DNA from: Nocardioides sp. Root240
GTDB lineage: Bacteria; Actinomycetota; Actinomycetes; Propionibacteriales; Nocardioidaceae
Direction of reading: 5' to 3'
Assembly: GCF_001428825.1 (NCBI RefSeq)
Contig: NZ_LMIT01000010.1
Span: 198,352 to 241,870 of the forward strand
Length of the DNA: 43,519 nt
Below the pieces are notes generated by a model that had not been told where the DNA came from, made no database searches, and worked only from the letters and a program-made list of their open reading frames with translations. A program made the translations under genes and the position numbers. Below are positions 1-7,356 of this stretch, piece after piece. Every line of letters starts with the position of its first letter. Position 1 is the stretch's first letter.

Positions 1-82
1 CAGCGAGCGCCTTGACGCCGGGGGTCGGTCGGCTACCGCGCGGCCGCCGGAGCCACCGCAAGGAGACCCCGAACAAGGAATT

Positions 83-685
83 TCAGCCGCAGCAGATCCT
101 CGGCCCCAGCGGACCCGTCCGCGCCTCCATCCGCGGCACGTACCAGGAGGTCAGCCCCGCAGCGCCCGCCCGCGAGATCGACACGTGCAGGTGGTCCTGG
201 TGCCGCAGGGTGCGCGAGCAGCGTCGCAGCGTGGGGCAGGAGGAGCTGAGGTAGGGCTCGGCACGGAAGCCGTTCCAGGCCGACCAGATCCGGTCGTTCC
301 AGATGACGTACATGATCCCCATCCGCCGTGCCCGCGCGTGCCGGTTGCCGGCGGCGTCGGTGGCGAACAGGTCGGCGAACAGGCGGCGGACGCGGGCCCG
401 GTCGGCCGGACGTCGTACGTCGACCGTCCAGTCGAACGCGCGCCCCTCGTGGTGCTCCGACCGACTGCCGCCACAGGGCCGGACGGTCGAGCCGAAGCGG
501 CCGCCGTACCCGCGGACGATCCAGCGGCCGAGCAGCACGGTGCCGGGCTGGGCCACGCGTCGGCAGGCGGTGGCGGGCTCGTACGTCGCGTAGTCCTCCA
601 CCGGGTTGGTGCGGGACCAGGCGGCGGGGACGAGGGCGAGCAGGACGGTCGCGGCGACGAGGACGACGAGGACGGGACGTGGCAC
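83..685 (-). CDS. Secreted VldE/ARB_07466-like (M15-fold) protein
   Basis: A 200-residue exported protein. Residues 1 to about 24 form a signal peptide (basic start, VLVVLVAATVLLALVPA core, AWS cleavage region). The mature part carries SEHHEGRAFDW and, near the C-terminus, HQDHLHVSI; these His/Asp clusters match the zinc-type motifs of the actinobacterial C-terminal domain related to D-Ala-D-Ala carboxypeptidases (ARB_07466/VldE-like). Two Cys pairs may form disulfides outside the cell. The likely role is cell-wall or extracellular hydrolysis, but no substrate can be read from the sequence. The start is GTG with a GGAG Shine-Dalgarno five bases upstream. It is transcribed leftward and nothing is recognised downstream to the window edge. 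The family call is good; the activity is inferred. Confidence 0.8.
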   Translation of the reverse strand: MPRPVLVVLVAATVLLALVPAAWSRTNPVEDYATYEPATACRRVAQPGTVLLGRWIVRGYGGRFGSTVRPCGGSRSEHHEGRAFDWTVDVRRPADRARVRRLFADLFATDAAGNRHARARRMGIMYVIWNDRIWSAWNGFRAEPYLSSSCPTLRRCSRTLRHQDHLHVSISRAGAAGLTSWYVPRMEARTGPLGPRICCG

Positions 686-743
686 GGGGACTCCAGATGG
701 CGTGATCCCTGCCCATCGGCCCTGCCCCGGGCGACCTGAACGG

Positions 744-1619
744 TCAGCGCACGGGCACCCCGATCTGCGCGAGGAGGGCCGCCGCGGCGGGCGCCGGGCC
801 GAAGCCGCTCCAGATCACGTGCTCGCCCCGCGAGGGCGCGCCCTGCACGGGCAGCGTGACGAGGTCGGGTACCTGCGCGACGTACCCGGACGGGAGCAGG
901 CCGACCGCGAGCCCGGACCGGACCAGCCGGGCCATCAGCAGCATGTCCATCACCTCGAAGACGACCTCGCGCGCCAGCCCGGCGGCCGCGAAGGCGCGGT
1001 CCGACTGCTCGCGGCCCGCGGTGCCCGAGGGGAAGTCGACGAAGGGCTCATCGGCCAGGTCGGCGAGGCGCAGCCGGCGTCGTACGGCGAGCCGGTGGTC
1101 GGGCGCGAGGACGGCGAGGTGCCGGTCGCGGCTGAGCAGCTGGTAGCCGACCCCGGTCACCTCGCGCCCCTCGGGCAGCCCGAGGAAGGCGACGTCGAGC
1201 GCACCCTCGGCGACCTGGCGCAGGAAGTCGTCGCTGCCGCCGGTCTCCAGCCGCAGCCGGACCTGCGGGTGTTGCTCGCGGAACTCGCGGAGCACCACCG
1301 GGACGTCGATCGCGGCCACCGTCGGGACCAGGCCGACGGCCAGCGTTCCCCTGATCTCCCCCGTCGCGGCGGCGACCTCGGCGACCGCGCGCTCCGCGGC
1401 GTCCAGGCACTGCCGCGCGACCGGCAGGAAGGCCTCCCCCGCCGGGCTCAGCCGGACCTGGCGGCTGGTGCGGTGGAAGAGCCGGGTGCCGAGCTCCTCC
1501 TCGAGCCGTGCGACCTGGTGGGAGAGCGCGGACTGGACGACGAAGCACCGCTCGGCAGCCCGGGTGAAGCTCCCCAGCTCGGCGACGGCGACGACGTAAC
1601 GCATCTGCTGCAGCTCCAT
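744..1619 (-). CDS. LysR-family transcriptional regulator
   Basis: A 291-residue LysR-type regulator of normal family length. Residues 1-60 are the winged helix-turn-helix (MELQQMRYVVAVAELGSF, then the ALSHQVARLEEELGTRLF recognition region); residues about 90-290 are the LysR substrate-binding fold. I chose the ATG at 1619 because MELQQMRY is the canonical LTTR start and it leaves the palindrome at 1622-1646 upstream of the gene; an ATG three codons earlier (1628) is possible but lies inside that palindrome. It diverges from the EamA-type exporter starting at 1699, so the usual LTTR arrangement of autoregulation plus control of the divergent target is likely. The effector is unknown. Confidence 0.93.
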   Translation of the reverse strand: MELQQMRYVVAVAELGSFTRAAERCFVVQSALSHQVARLEEELGTRLFHRTSRQVRLSPAGEAFLPVARQCLDAAERAVAEVAAATGEIRGTLAVGLVPTVAAIDVPVVLREFREQHPQVRLRLETGGSDDFLRQVAEGALDVAFLGLPEGREVTGVGYQLLSRDRHLAVLAPDHRLAVRRRLRLADLADEPFVDFPSGTAGREQSDRAFAAAGLAREVVFEVMDMLLMARLVRSGLAVGLLPSGYVAQVPDLVTLPVQGAPSRGEHVIWSGFGPAPAAAALLAQIGVPVR

Positions 1620-1621
1620 GA

Positions 1622-1646
1622 GATCCATCGTGTATCACGATCGATC
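1622..1646. promoter_or_regulatory. Candidate LysR operator between divergent genes
   Basis: The core ATCGTG-TAT-CACGAT (1627-1641) is a perfect 6-bp inverted repeat containing the T-N11-A signature of LTTR boxes. Symmetry extends to GATC on both sides, giving 10 of 11 matching positions per arm. It lies directly upstream of the lysR start and about 50 bp before the EamA gene. Binding by the adjacent regulator is inferred. Confidence 0.6.
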
Positions 1647-1698
1647 CCATGAAAAGCATGTGTTGGACTCATCGACCGCAACGGCGGACGCTGGACGC

Positions 1699-2931
1699 AT
1701 GACCACCCGGACCACCGTCACCACGGCCCTCGCCCCCATGGTGTGGGGCACGACGTACCTCGTCACCACCGAGCTGCTGCCCGCCGGGCACCCGCTGTTC
1801 GCCGGCCTGCTGCGCGCCCTGCCTGCCGGCCTGCTGCTGCTCCTCGTGCTGCGGGTCCTGCCGCAGGGCGTGTGGTGGTGGCGCGCGCTCGTCCTGGGCG
1901 CGCTCAACATCGGCTTCTTCTTCCCGCTGCTGTTCATCGCCGCCGAGCGGCTGCCCGGCGGCGTGGCCGCGACGGTCGGAGCCGTCCAGCCGTTGCTGGT
2001 GGTCCTGCTCGCGCTGCCCGTGCTGGGTGAGCGACCGACGCTCGGCCGCACCGGTTGGGCGCTGGCCGGCGCCGGTGGCGTCGCGCTGGTGGTGCTGACG
2101 CCGCAGGCCGACCTCGACCCGGCCGGCCTCCTCGCCGGCGCGGCCGCCGCGCTGTCGATGGCGGCCGGGATCGTGCTGACGAGACGCTGGGGCCGCCCGG
2201 AGGGCGTCTCCTCGCCGGTGCTCGTCAGCTGGCTGCTCACCGCCGGCGGACTGGTGCTGCTGCCGCTCACGGCCCTGCTGGAAGGCGCCCCGGCGACCAT
2301 CGACGCGGCCGCCGCCGGTGGCTACCTGTGGCTCGGCGTGGTGGGCGGGCTGGCGGCGTACCTCGTCTGGTTCCGCGGCCTCGGCCTGCTGCCGGTCACC
2401 TCGACCGCGCTGCTCGGGCTGCTGTCGCCGGTGGTCGCCGCGGGGCTCGGCTGGCTGGTGCTCGACCAGGCGCTGCGGCCGGTCCAGCTGCTCGGGTTCG
2501 CGATCGCGCTGGTCGCCATCGTCGGCGGTCAGCACAACGGCCAGCACAACGGCCAGCACAACGGCCAGCACAGCGGCCGGCGCAGCAGCGCGGCCTCAGC
2601 TCGCGACGTGGTCGAGCAGCTCGGTGCTGGCGTCGGCCGCACCGTCGGCGTCGCCGCGGCGGATCGCCTCCAGGACCGCGTCGTGCTCGGCGGTCATAGG
2701 GTCGTGCCCGTCGGCCGGGTCGGCGATGCTGGCGCGCAGGGTCTCGGCCAGGCCGTCGTAGAGCTCGGAGAGCAGCGGGTTGTGGGCGGCCGCGACGACC
2801 GCGACGTGGAAGGCGACGTCGGCGGTGACGAAGGCGGCGCCGTCGCCGGCATCGAGGGCGGCGCGGCGCTGGGCGGTCAGGTCGTCGAGGACCGCCAGGT
2901 CCGCGTCGGTACGACGACCGGCGGCCAGTGA
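1699..2931 (+). CDS. EamA-family (DMT) transporter with long antisense tail
   Basis: An inner-membrane drug/metabolite transporter with about ten hydrophobic helices in two EamA repeats (first repeat from APMVWGTTYLV; second ending GFAIALVAIVGG near residue 277). It probably exports a small metabolite under control of the divergent LysR. The ATG at 1699 is preferred to the upstream start at 1618, which lies across the LysR start. The transporter domain ends near base 2528. The frame then stays open through a QHNG tandem repeat (2530-2577) and about 112 further codons antisense to the GntR gene, ending at 2931. Family members are usually near 300 residues, so this 410-residue product has an abnormal tail, perhaps after loss of an ancestral stop. 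The transporter part is secure; the true C-terminus is not. Confidence 0.8.
   Translation: MTTRTTVTTALAPMVWGTTYLVTTELLPAGHPLFAGLLRALPAGLLLLLVLRVLPQGVWWWRALVLGALNIGFFFPLLFIAAERLPGGVAATVGAVQPLLVVLLALPVLGERPTLGRTGWALAGAGGVALVVLTPQADLDPAGLLAGAAAALSMAAGIVLTRRWGRPEGVSSPVLVSWLLTAGGLVLLPLTALLEGAPATIDAAAAGGYLWLGVVGGLAAYLVWFRGLGLLPVTSTALLGLLSPVVAAGLGWLVLDQALRPVQLLGFAIALVAIVGGQHNGQHNGQHNGQHSGRRSSAASARDVVEQLGAGVGRTVGVAAADRLQDRVVLGGHRVVPVGRVGDAGAQGLGQAVVELGEQRVVGGRDDRDVEGDVGGDEGGAVAGIEGGAALGGQVVEDRQVRVGTTTGGQ
2530..2577 (+). repeat. 12-bp tandem repeat, four units (QHNG)
   Basis: Three identical copies of CAGCACAACGGC and a fourth with one change (AGC for AAC) sit in frame at the end of the EamA domain and encode QHNG QHNG QHNG QHSG. 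A unit divisible by three lets copy number vary without a frameshift. Confidence 0.95.
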
Positions 2932-3255
2932 CGCGGCCCGTACCTCGATCGCGTGCCGCACCTCGAGCAGGTGGGCGAGGTCGACCCGCTCGGCCTGCCG
3001 GCGCATCAGGGCCTGCACCTCGGTGGCCGCCGAGACGTAGGTGCCGTCGCCGCGTCGTACCTCCAGCACGCCGACGTGGGCGAGGGCCTTGACGGCCTCA
3101 CGCACGGTGTTGCGGCTGACGCCGAGCGACGCGGCGAGGACCGGCTCGGGAGGGATGCGGTCGCCGACGCTCCACTCGCCGGAGGCGAGCAGCGTGCGCA
3201 TGCCGTCGATCGCCTGGTCGACCAGGGAGGCGGGGGCAGCAGGGGCTAGCGGCAT
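2596..3255 (-). CDS. GntR-family regulator, FadR subfamily (FCD domain)
   Basis: A 219-residue one-component regulator. Residues about 8-75 form the GntR winged helix (GDRIPPEPVLAASLGVSRNT, then VREAVKALAHVGVLEVRRGDGTYV). Residues about 90-215 form the all-helical FCD effector domain with the metal/ligand signature ADVAFHVAVVAAAHNPLL and a late TAEHDAVLEAI helix. Length is typical. It diverges from a CynX/NimT-type MFS carrier with 39 bp between start codons, so it probably represses that carrier and itself in response to a carboxylate-like ligand. The ligand cannot be read from sequence. The 3' part is overlapped antisense by the open frame continuing from the EamA gene. Confidence 0.93.
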   Translation of the reverse strand: MPLAPAAPASLVDQAIDGMRTLLASGEWSVGDRIPPEPVLAASLGVSRNTVREAVKALAHVGVLEVRRGDGTYVSAATEVQALMRRQAERVDLAHLLEVRHAIEVRAASLAAGRRTDADLAVLDDLTAQRRAALDAGDGAAFVTADVAFHVAVVAAAHNPLLSELYDGLAETLRASIADPADGHDPMTAEHDAVLEAIRRGDADGAADASTELLDHVAS

Positions 3256-3259
3256 CTTT

Positions 3260-3290
3260 CATCCAATCATCCGATGTCTGCAATACTAGG
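3260..3290. promoter_or_regulatory. Putative GntR operator and MFS promoter
   Basis: The 39-bp gap between divergent starts contains the direct repeat CATCCAAT/CATCCGAT (3260-3275), then TGCAATACT (3279-3287), which resembles an extended -10 element about 7 bp before the MFS ATG at 3295. This suggests a leaderless transcript with the repeat over the -35 region. It is a weak match assigned by position. Confidence 0.35.
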
Positions 3291-3294
3291 GGCC

Positions 3295-4506
3295 ATGGTC
3301 GCCGTCGTCCACGCACACCCCAGCGGTGCCACCACCCCATCCTCGCAGTCGCGTCGGCGCGCGGGCGCGGGGCTGACCGTGGCGGTGCTGCTGGTCGCGT
3401 TCAACCTGCGGATCGCCGTCACCAGCCTCGGCGCGCTGCTCGACCACCTCGGCGACCTCGGCGTCTCGGCCACGACCCAGGGCGTCCTGACCTCGCTGCC
3501 GGTGCTCTGCTTCGCGCTCGTCGGCGCGACCGCGATGGTCGTGACCCGCCGCTTCGGCGTCGACCGCGGGCTCGCGCTCGCCCTCGTCGTGCTGACCCTC
3601 GGCCTGGTGCTGCGCGTCCTCGACGGCACCCCGGCCCTGCTGGTCGGCACCTTCGTCTCCTGCTCCGGCATCGCGCTCGGCAACGTGCTGATCCCCGCGA
3701 TCGTGAAGGAGCACTTCCCCGGCAAGGTCGGCACGATGACCGGCGCCTACACCGCCGTGCTCTCCCTCGGCTCCGCCGCGGGCGCCGCCCTCACCGTCCC
3801 GCTCACCAACGCCACGGGCACCTGGCGCCTCGGCCTCGGCCTGTGGGCGGCCGTCGCCGTCCTCGCCGTGGTCGCGTGGGCGCCCTTCGCCCGGGGCGCC
3901 GTCGAGCGCCGTTCCACCGAGCGCGGTACGCCGCTGTGGCGCAACCGCACCGCGTGGGCGGTCACCGTCCTGTTCGGCACCCAGTCGACCTTCGCCTACG
4001 TGATGATGAGCTGGCTCCCGAGCCTGTACGCCGACGCCGGCTTCAGCGACGAGACCGCCGGCCTGCTGCTGGCCGTCAGCATCACCCTGGGCGTCCCGTT
4101 CTTCTTCCTCGCACCGCGCCTCGCCGGCCGGATGCACCAGCAGGGCCACCTCGTCGCCGCCTGCACCGTCCTCACGATGGTCGGCTGGGCCGGCCTCGGC
4201 CTCGCCCCCGAGGGCGGCGCGTGGCTCTGGGCCGCACTCCTCGGCGCCGGCGGTGCGGTGTTCCCGATCGTGCTGCTCTGCTTCGCGCTGCGCACGACGA
4301 GCTCCGTCGACACCGCCGCCCTGTCCACGATGGCGCAGAGCGTCGGCTACCTCCTCGCGGCGGGCGGTCCCTTCCTCGTCGGCAGCCTGCACGATGCGAC
4401 CGACAGCTGGGCGCTGCCCTGCACGCTGCTCGTCGGCCTCGGGTTCGTGCAGGTCACCGCCGGCTACCTCGCGGGGCGTCCGGTCAAGATCGGCGCAGCC
4501 CACTGA
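3295..4506 (+). CDS. CynX/NimT-like MFS transporter
   Basis: A 403-residue polytopic membrane protein with about twelve hydrophobic segments. The first helix region LLVAFNLRIAVTSLGALLDH and the PVLCFALVGA segment are characteristic of the CynX/NimT (cyanate/2-nitroimidazole) branch of the major facilitator superfamily. Such carriers move small anions or drugs; the substrate here is unknown. The ATG at 3295 is favoured over an in-frame start at 3274, because the latter falls inside the likely promoter. The gene is divergent from the FadR-type regulator, its probable controller, and its 3' end overlaps the convergent MocR gene by 23 bp. Confidence 0.85.
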   Translation: MVAVVHAHPSGATTPSSQSRRRAGAGLTVAVLLVAFNLRIAVTSLGALLDHLGDLGVSATTQGVLTSLPVLCFALVGATAMVVTRRFGVDRGLALALVVLTLGLVLRVLDGTPALLVGTFVSCSGIALGNVLIPAIVKEHFPGKVGTMTGAYTAVLSLGSAAGAALTVPLTNATGTWRLGLGLWAAVAVLAVVAWAPFARGAVERRSTERGTPLWRNRTAWAVTVLFGTQSTFAYVMMSWLPSLYADAGFSDETAGLLLAVSITLGVPFFFLAPRLAGRMHQQGHLVAACTVLTMVGWAGLGLAPEGGAWLWAALLGAGGAVFPIVLLCFALRTTSSVDTAALSTMAQSVGYLLAAGGPFLVGSLHDATDSWALPCTLLVGLGFVQVTAGYLAGRPVKIGAAH

Positions 4507-5815
4507 CCAGCGCGTCGAGCGCGAGGTCGAGCTCGTCGTCCGTCGGTCCCCCGAACCCGACGACCAACCCACTGAGCCGCGCCGTGCGGCAGTAGTCGCG
4601 CAGCAGGTTCACCCGGAAGCCCGCCTCCTCCGCGGCAGCACGCGCCCGCACGGCGCGCGCGTGCGGGAGCAGCCACGTGGAGTACATGCCGGCGACCGGC
4701 CCCGCGAGCTCGGCGTACGGCTCGAGGGCCGCGACCACCCGCGGCGCCCGCTCGGCGTAGGTCCGGCGCGCGGAGCGGACGACCGCGTCGACGTACCCGT
4801 CGCGGAGGAGGGTGACCAACGCTCGCTGGACGGGCCACGGCGGCGCGTCGTGGGTGAGCGCACGGTGGGCGTCGAAGCGGTCCAGCACCCGGTCCGGTAC
4901 GACGGTCCAGCCCAGCCGCAGCGACGGCAGGATCGACTTCGAGGCGGTGCCCAGGTAGGCCACCCGGTCGCGGTCGAGGGAGGCCAGCGCGGGCACCGGC
5001 GCGACGTCGTAGCGGAACTCCGAGTCGTAGTCGTCCTCCACCACCAGCGCCCCGTCGCGCCGCGCGGTCGCGAGCAGGGTCAGCCGGTCGGCCGCCGGCA
5101 TCACCCGGCCGAGCGGGTGCTGGTGGGCCGGGGTGACGTACGCCGCCGCGCAGCCCGCGAGGTCGGCGACCGGCTCCAGCGCGGGGAGGTCGCGCACCGA
5201 CCGCCCGGACTCGAGGACCATCGCGACGGCCGCGCGGTAGCCCGGGTCCTCGACGGCCACCGGATCGCGCGGCAGCACCGCGAGCAGGTGGCGCAGCCCG
5301 GCGCCGGTGCCGCTGGTGATCCGCACCGCGTCGCCATCGACGGCCAGGCCGCGCGTGCGCCCGAGCCGCTCGGCGACGAGGGCCCGCAGCTCGGGGAGGC
5401 CGCGCGGGTCGTCGTACCCCCGCGGGGGCGTGGCGGTCGAGACCTCGCGCCAGGCCCGGCGCCAGACCGCCTCGTGGCGCGGGTCGATCCACGGCGTACC
5501 GGCGTCGAGCATGACCAGGGCCCGCTCCACGACAGGGGTACGACGCCGCGCAGGTCGCGACCGCGCCCCCGACCGGCCACCCGCGACCCACGTGCCCGCG
5601 CCCTGGCGGGCCTCGATCCAGCCCTCGGCGAGCAGCTGGTCGAAGGCCTGCTCGACGACGGACCGCGAGACGCCGAGGTCGGTCGCGAGGCGCCGCGACG
5701 CCGGCATCCGGTCGCCGCCCGCGAGCGCACCGGACAGCACCAGCGCGCGTATCTGGTCCGCGAGCTGGCTGCCGAGCGGACGGGGATCGGCACGGTCGAG
5801 CCGGACCGGAAGCAT
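4484..5815 (-). CDS. MocR/PdxR-type regulator (GntR-aminotransferase fusion)
   Basis: A 443-residue fusion. Residues about 1-70 are a GntR winged helix (LGSQLADQIRALVLSG, then DRMPASRRLATDLGVSRSVV). After a proline/arginine-rich linker, residues about 100-440 form a fold-type I aminotransferase domain with the PLP-site signatures VVEDDYDSEFRY and YLGTASKSILPSLRLGW; the Lys in TASKS is the expected Schiff-base lysine. MocR proteins bind PLP or PLP-amino-acid adducts and commonly control vitamin B6, GABA or taurine genes. The ATG at 5815 is preferred to an in-frame start at 5866 because it gives a canonical N-terminus and frees the operator-like repeat at 5843-5868. It is divergent from a PPOX-family gene. 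Confidence 0.92.
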   Translation of the reverse strand: MLPVRLDRADPRPLGSQLADQIRALVLSGALAGGDRMPASRRLATDLGVSRSVVEQAFDQLLAEGWIEARQGAGTWVAGGRSGARSRPARRRTPVVERALVMLDAGTPWIDPRHEAVWRRAWREVSTATPPRGYDDPRGLPELRALVAERLGRTRGLAVDGDAVRITSGTGAGLRHLLAVLPRDPVAVEDPGYRAAVAMVLESGRSVRDLPALEPVADLAGCAAAYVTPAHQHPLGRVMPAADRLTLLATARRDGALVVEDDYDSEFRYDVAPVPALASLDRDRVAYLGTASKSILPSLRLGWTVVPDRVLDRFDAHRALTHDAPPWPVQRALVTLLRDGYVDAVVRSARRTYAERAPRVVAALEPYAELAGPVAGMYSTWLLPHARAVRARAAAEEAGFRVNLLRDYCRTARLSGLVVGFGGPTDDELDLALDALVSGLRRS

Positions 5816-5842
5816 CGGAATTGGCCTGTTCAAGTCGATGAG

Positions 5843-5868
5843 AACTGGCCCGTGCGCACAGGCCACTT
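5843..5868. promoter_or_regulatory. Candidate MocR operator
   Basis: AACTGGCC, ten spacer bases, then GGCCACTT form an inverted repeat with seven of eight matching positions. A further TTGGCC half-site lies at 5821-5826. Multiple spaced half-sites beside the regulator start are usual for MocR proteins. Function is inferred from position. Confidence 0.45.
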
Positions 5869-5895
5869 GTCACCCACGATAGACCCATGAGCGTT

Positions 5896-6069
5896 GCCGA
5901 AGCGGTGTGTCCCCGACCTGGTTTGCCTGTTCACGTGCTCAGAGTGCGTGCAGCGCAAGGCGGCGGCGCGCAGGCATACCGGGTCGTATTCCCAGCGTCG
6001 CCAACGCGGCGAGGTGCGTGCACTGGGCGCGTGAAGTGGTGAGCCAGGTCGGGGACGCGCCGCTTCAGC
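5896..6069. mobile_element. MITE-like inverted-repeat element, copy 1
   Basis: Bases 5896-5921 and 6044-6069 are inverted repeats of 26 bp with three mismatches; the inner 13 bp (GTCCCCGACCTGG) match perfectly. Between them, 5944-6021 is a 78-nt core that is about 83% identical, without gaps, to 23804-23881 in the second element; each core begins and ends with GTGCGTGC. No transposase is encoded. The right arm overlaps the first codons of the PPOX gene. This size and structure fit a non-autonomous transposable element or a structured intergenic repeat. No clear target duplication is seen; a GCG triplet flanks the inner part on both sides (5902-5904 and 6057-6059). Confidence 0.7.
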
Positions 6070-6719
6070 CCACCGACCGCACCCGGATCAACCGGGGCCG
6101 CAACCGCGCCGTCGCCGACCGCGCCGAGCTGCTGGCGCTGCTCGCCGACGGCCTGGTCGCGCACCTCGGCATCGAGGCCGGGGGCCACCCGGTCGTGCTG
6201 CCGACCGCCTACGCCGTCGACACCGACGGACCCGACGAGGGCGGCACGCTCTACGTGCACGGCTCCGTGGCGGCGCGGTGGTTGCTCAACTCGGTCGATC
6301 GAACGGTGTGCGTGACGGTCACCGAGCTCGACGGCCTGGTCGCCGGCCGCTCGGCCTTCCACCACTCGATGAACTACCGCTCCGCGGTCGTCATCGGCAC
6401 GGCCCGGCTCGTCGACGACCCCGACGAGCGGCAGCACGCGCTCGACCTGGTCGTCGACCACATGCTCCCCGGCCGCTCCGCCACCCTGCGGCCCAGCACC
6501 CGCAAGGAGCTGGCCGCCACGGCGGTGCTCGCCGTACCCCTGCACGAGGCGTCGATGAAGGCGCGCTCGGGTGGGCCGGTCGACGAGCCGTCGGACGTGG
6601 AGGCGAGTGTGTGGGGCGGGCACGTCCCGGTCCGCCGGGTGATCGACGTACCGGTGCCGGCGGAGGACAACCTGCCGGGACTCAGCGTCCCGGCGGACGT
6701 CGCAGGCCGGACTCGATAG
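6039..6719 (+). CDS. Pyridoxamine 5'-phosphate oxidase-family (PPOX) flavoprotein
   Basis: A protein of about 226 residues with the split-barrel FMN-binding fold: LLADGLVAHLGI near the start, then PVVLPTAYAVD, LYVHGSVAARWL, TVCVTVTELDGLVAGRSAFHHSMNYRS spread over residues 30-115, and a VWGGHVPVRR C-terminal strand. It matches the Pyridox_ox_2 type, often encoded beside MocR regulators, as here. Members bind FMN or B6 compounds; the reaction is unproven. The GTG at 6039 is the first plausible start in the present sequence, but it lies inside the inverted-repeat element. An ATG at 5887 would read MSVAEA and come into this frame if 155 bp (5902-6056) were absent, so the gene may have lost its original start to the insertion. 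The 3' end overlaps the convergent response regulator by 38 bp. Confidence 0.8.
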   Translation: MSQVGDAPLQPTDRTRINRGRNRAVADRAELLALLADGLVAHLGIEAGGHPVVLPTAYAVDTDGPDEGGTLYVHGSVAARWLLNSVDRTVCVTVTELDGLVAGRSAFHHSMNYRSAVVIGTARLVDDPDERQHALDLVVDHMLPGRSATLRPSTRKELAATAVLAVPLHEASMKARSGGPVDEPSDVEASVWGGHVPVRRVIDVPVPAEDNLPGLSVPADVAGRTR

Positions 6720-7356
6720 CGAACACCACCAGCTGCGCGCGGTCGCGCGCCTGCAGCTTCACCATCGCGCGGCTGACGTGCGTGCGGACGGTGTCCGGGC
6801 TGACCACCAGCGCCCCGGCGATCTCCGCGTTGGACATCCCGGTCGCCACCCAGCCCAGGATCTCCCGCTCGCGCTCGGTGAGGTCGCCCAGGCGCGGGTG
6901 CGGGCTCTCGGCGCGGCTGGCGCCGAAGTGGTCGATCACCCGGCGGGTGACCGACGGTGCGAGGAGCGAGCCTCCGTCGGCGACCACGCGGACCGCGTCG
7001 AGCAGCGCGGTCGGCTCGGCGTCCTTGAGCAGGAAGCCGCTGGCGCCGCTGCGCAACGCCTCGAACACGTACTCGTCGAGCTCGAAGGTCGTCAGCACGA
7101 CGACCTTCACCCCGGCGAGCGAAGGGTCCGCCGCGACCTCGGCGAGCAGCGCGAGCCCGTCCATCACGGGCATCCGGATGTCACAGAGGACCACGTCGGG
7201 CTTCGTACGACGCAGCAGTGCCAGGCCCTCGCGCCCGTCGCCGGCCTCCCCCGCCAGCTCCAGGTCGGGCTCGGCGGCGACCAGCGTCGCCAGGCCCATC
7301 CGGACCAGCGGCTGGTCGTCGATCAGGGCGACCCGGATCGGCGCGGGACGGCTCAT
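6682..7356 (-). CDS. LuxR/NarL-family response regulator
   Basis: A 224-residue response regulator. Residues 5-120 are the receiver domain with acidic pocket D13/D14, phosphoacceptor D59 (CDIRMP), the TT pair of VVLTTFE and the Lys of FLLKDAE. Residues about 155-220 are a LuxR helix-turn-helix (LTEREREILGWVATGMSNAE, then VSPDTVRTHVSR). It overlaps the upstream sensor kinase by 4 bp (ATGA), so the pair is translationally coupled. The ABC exporter divergent from the kinase is the likely target, as in bacitracin/lantibiotic-type stress modules. The inverted repeat at 8502-8529 is a candidate binding site. Confidence 0.95.
   Translation of the reverse strand: MSRPAPIRVALIDDQPLVRMGLATLVAAEPDLELAGEAGDGREGLALLRRTKPDVVLCDIRMPVMDGLALLAEVAADPSLAGVKVVVLTTFELDEYVFEALRSGASGFLLKDAEPTALLDAVRVVADGGSLLAPSVTRRVIDHFGASRAESPHPRLGDLTEREREILGWVATGMSNAEIAGALVVSPDTVRTHVSRAMVKLQARDRAQLVVFAIESGLRRPPGR

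Noticed and set aside
1..82. A small plus-strand frame at the left edge
   Set aside because: It lacks a ribosome binding site and family resemblance and runs antisense into the secreted protein gene.
5887..6042. A 51-codon frame starting at ATG 5887 and running through the inverted-repeat element
   Set aside because: Its residues come mainly from the repeat and it ends inside the PPOX start; it is more likely a remnant of the original PPOX start than a gene.
5896..6069. A complete insertion sequence
   Set aside because: The element is under 180 bp and encodes no transposase.
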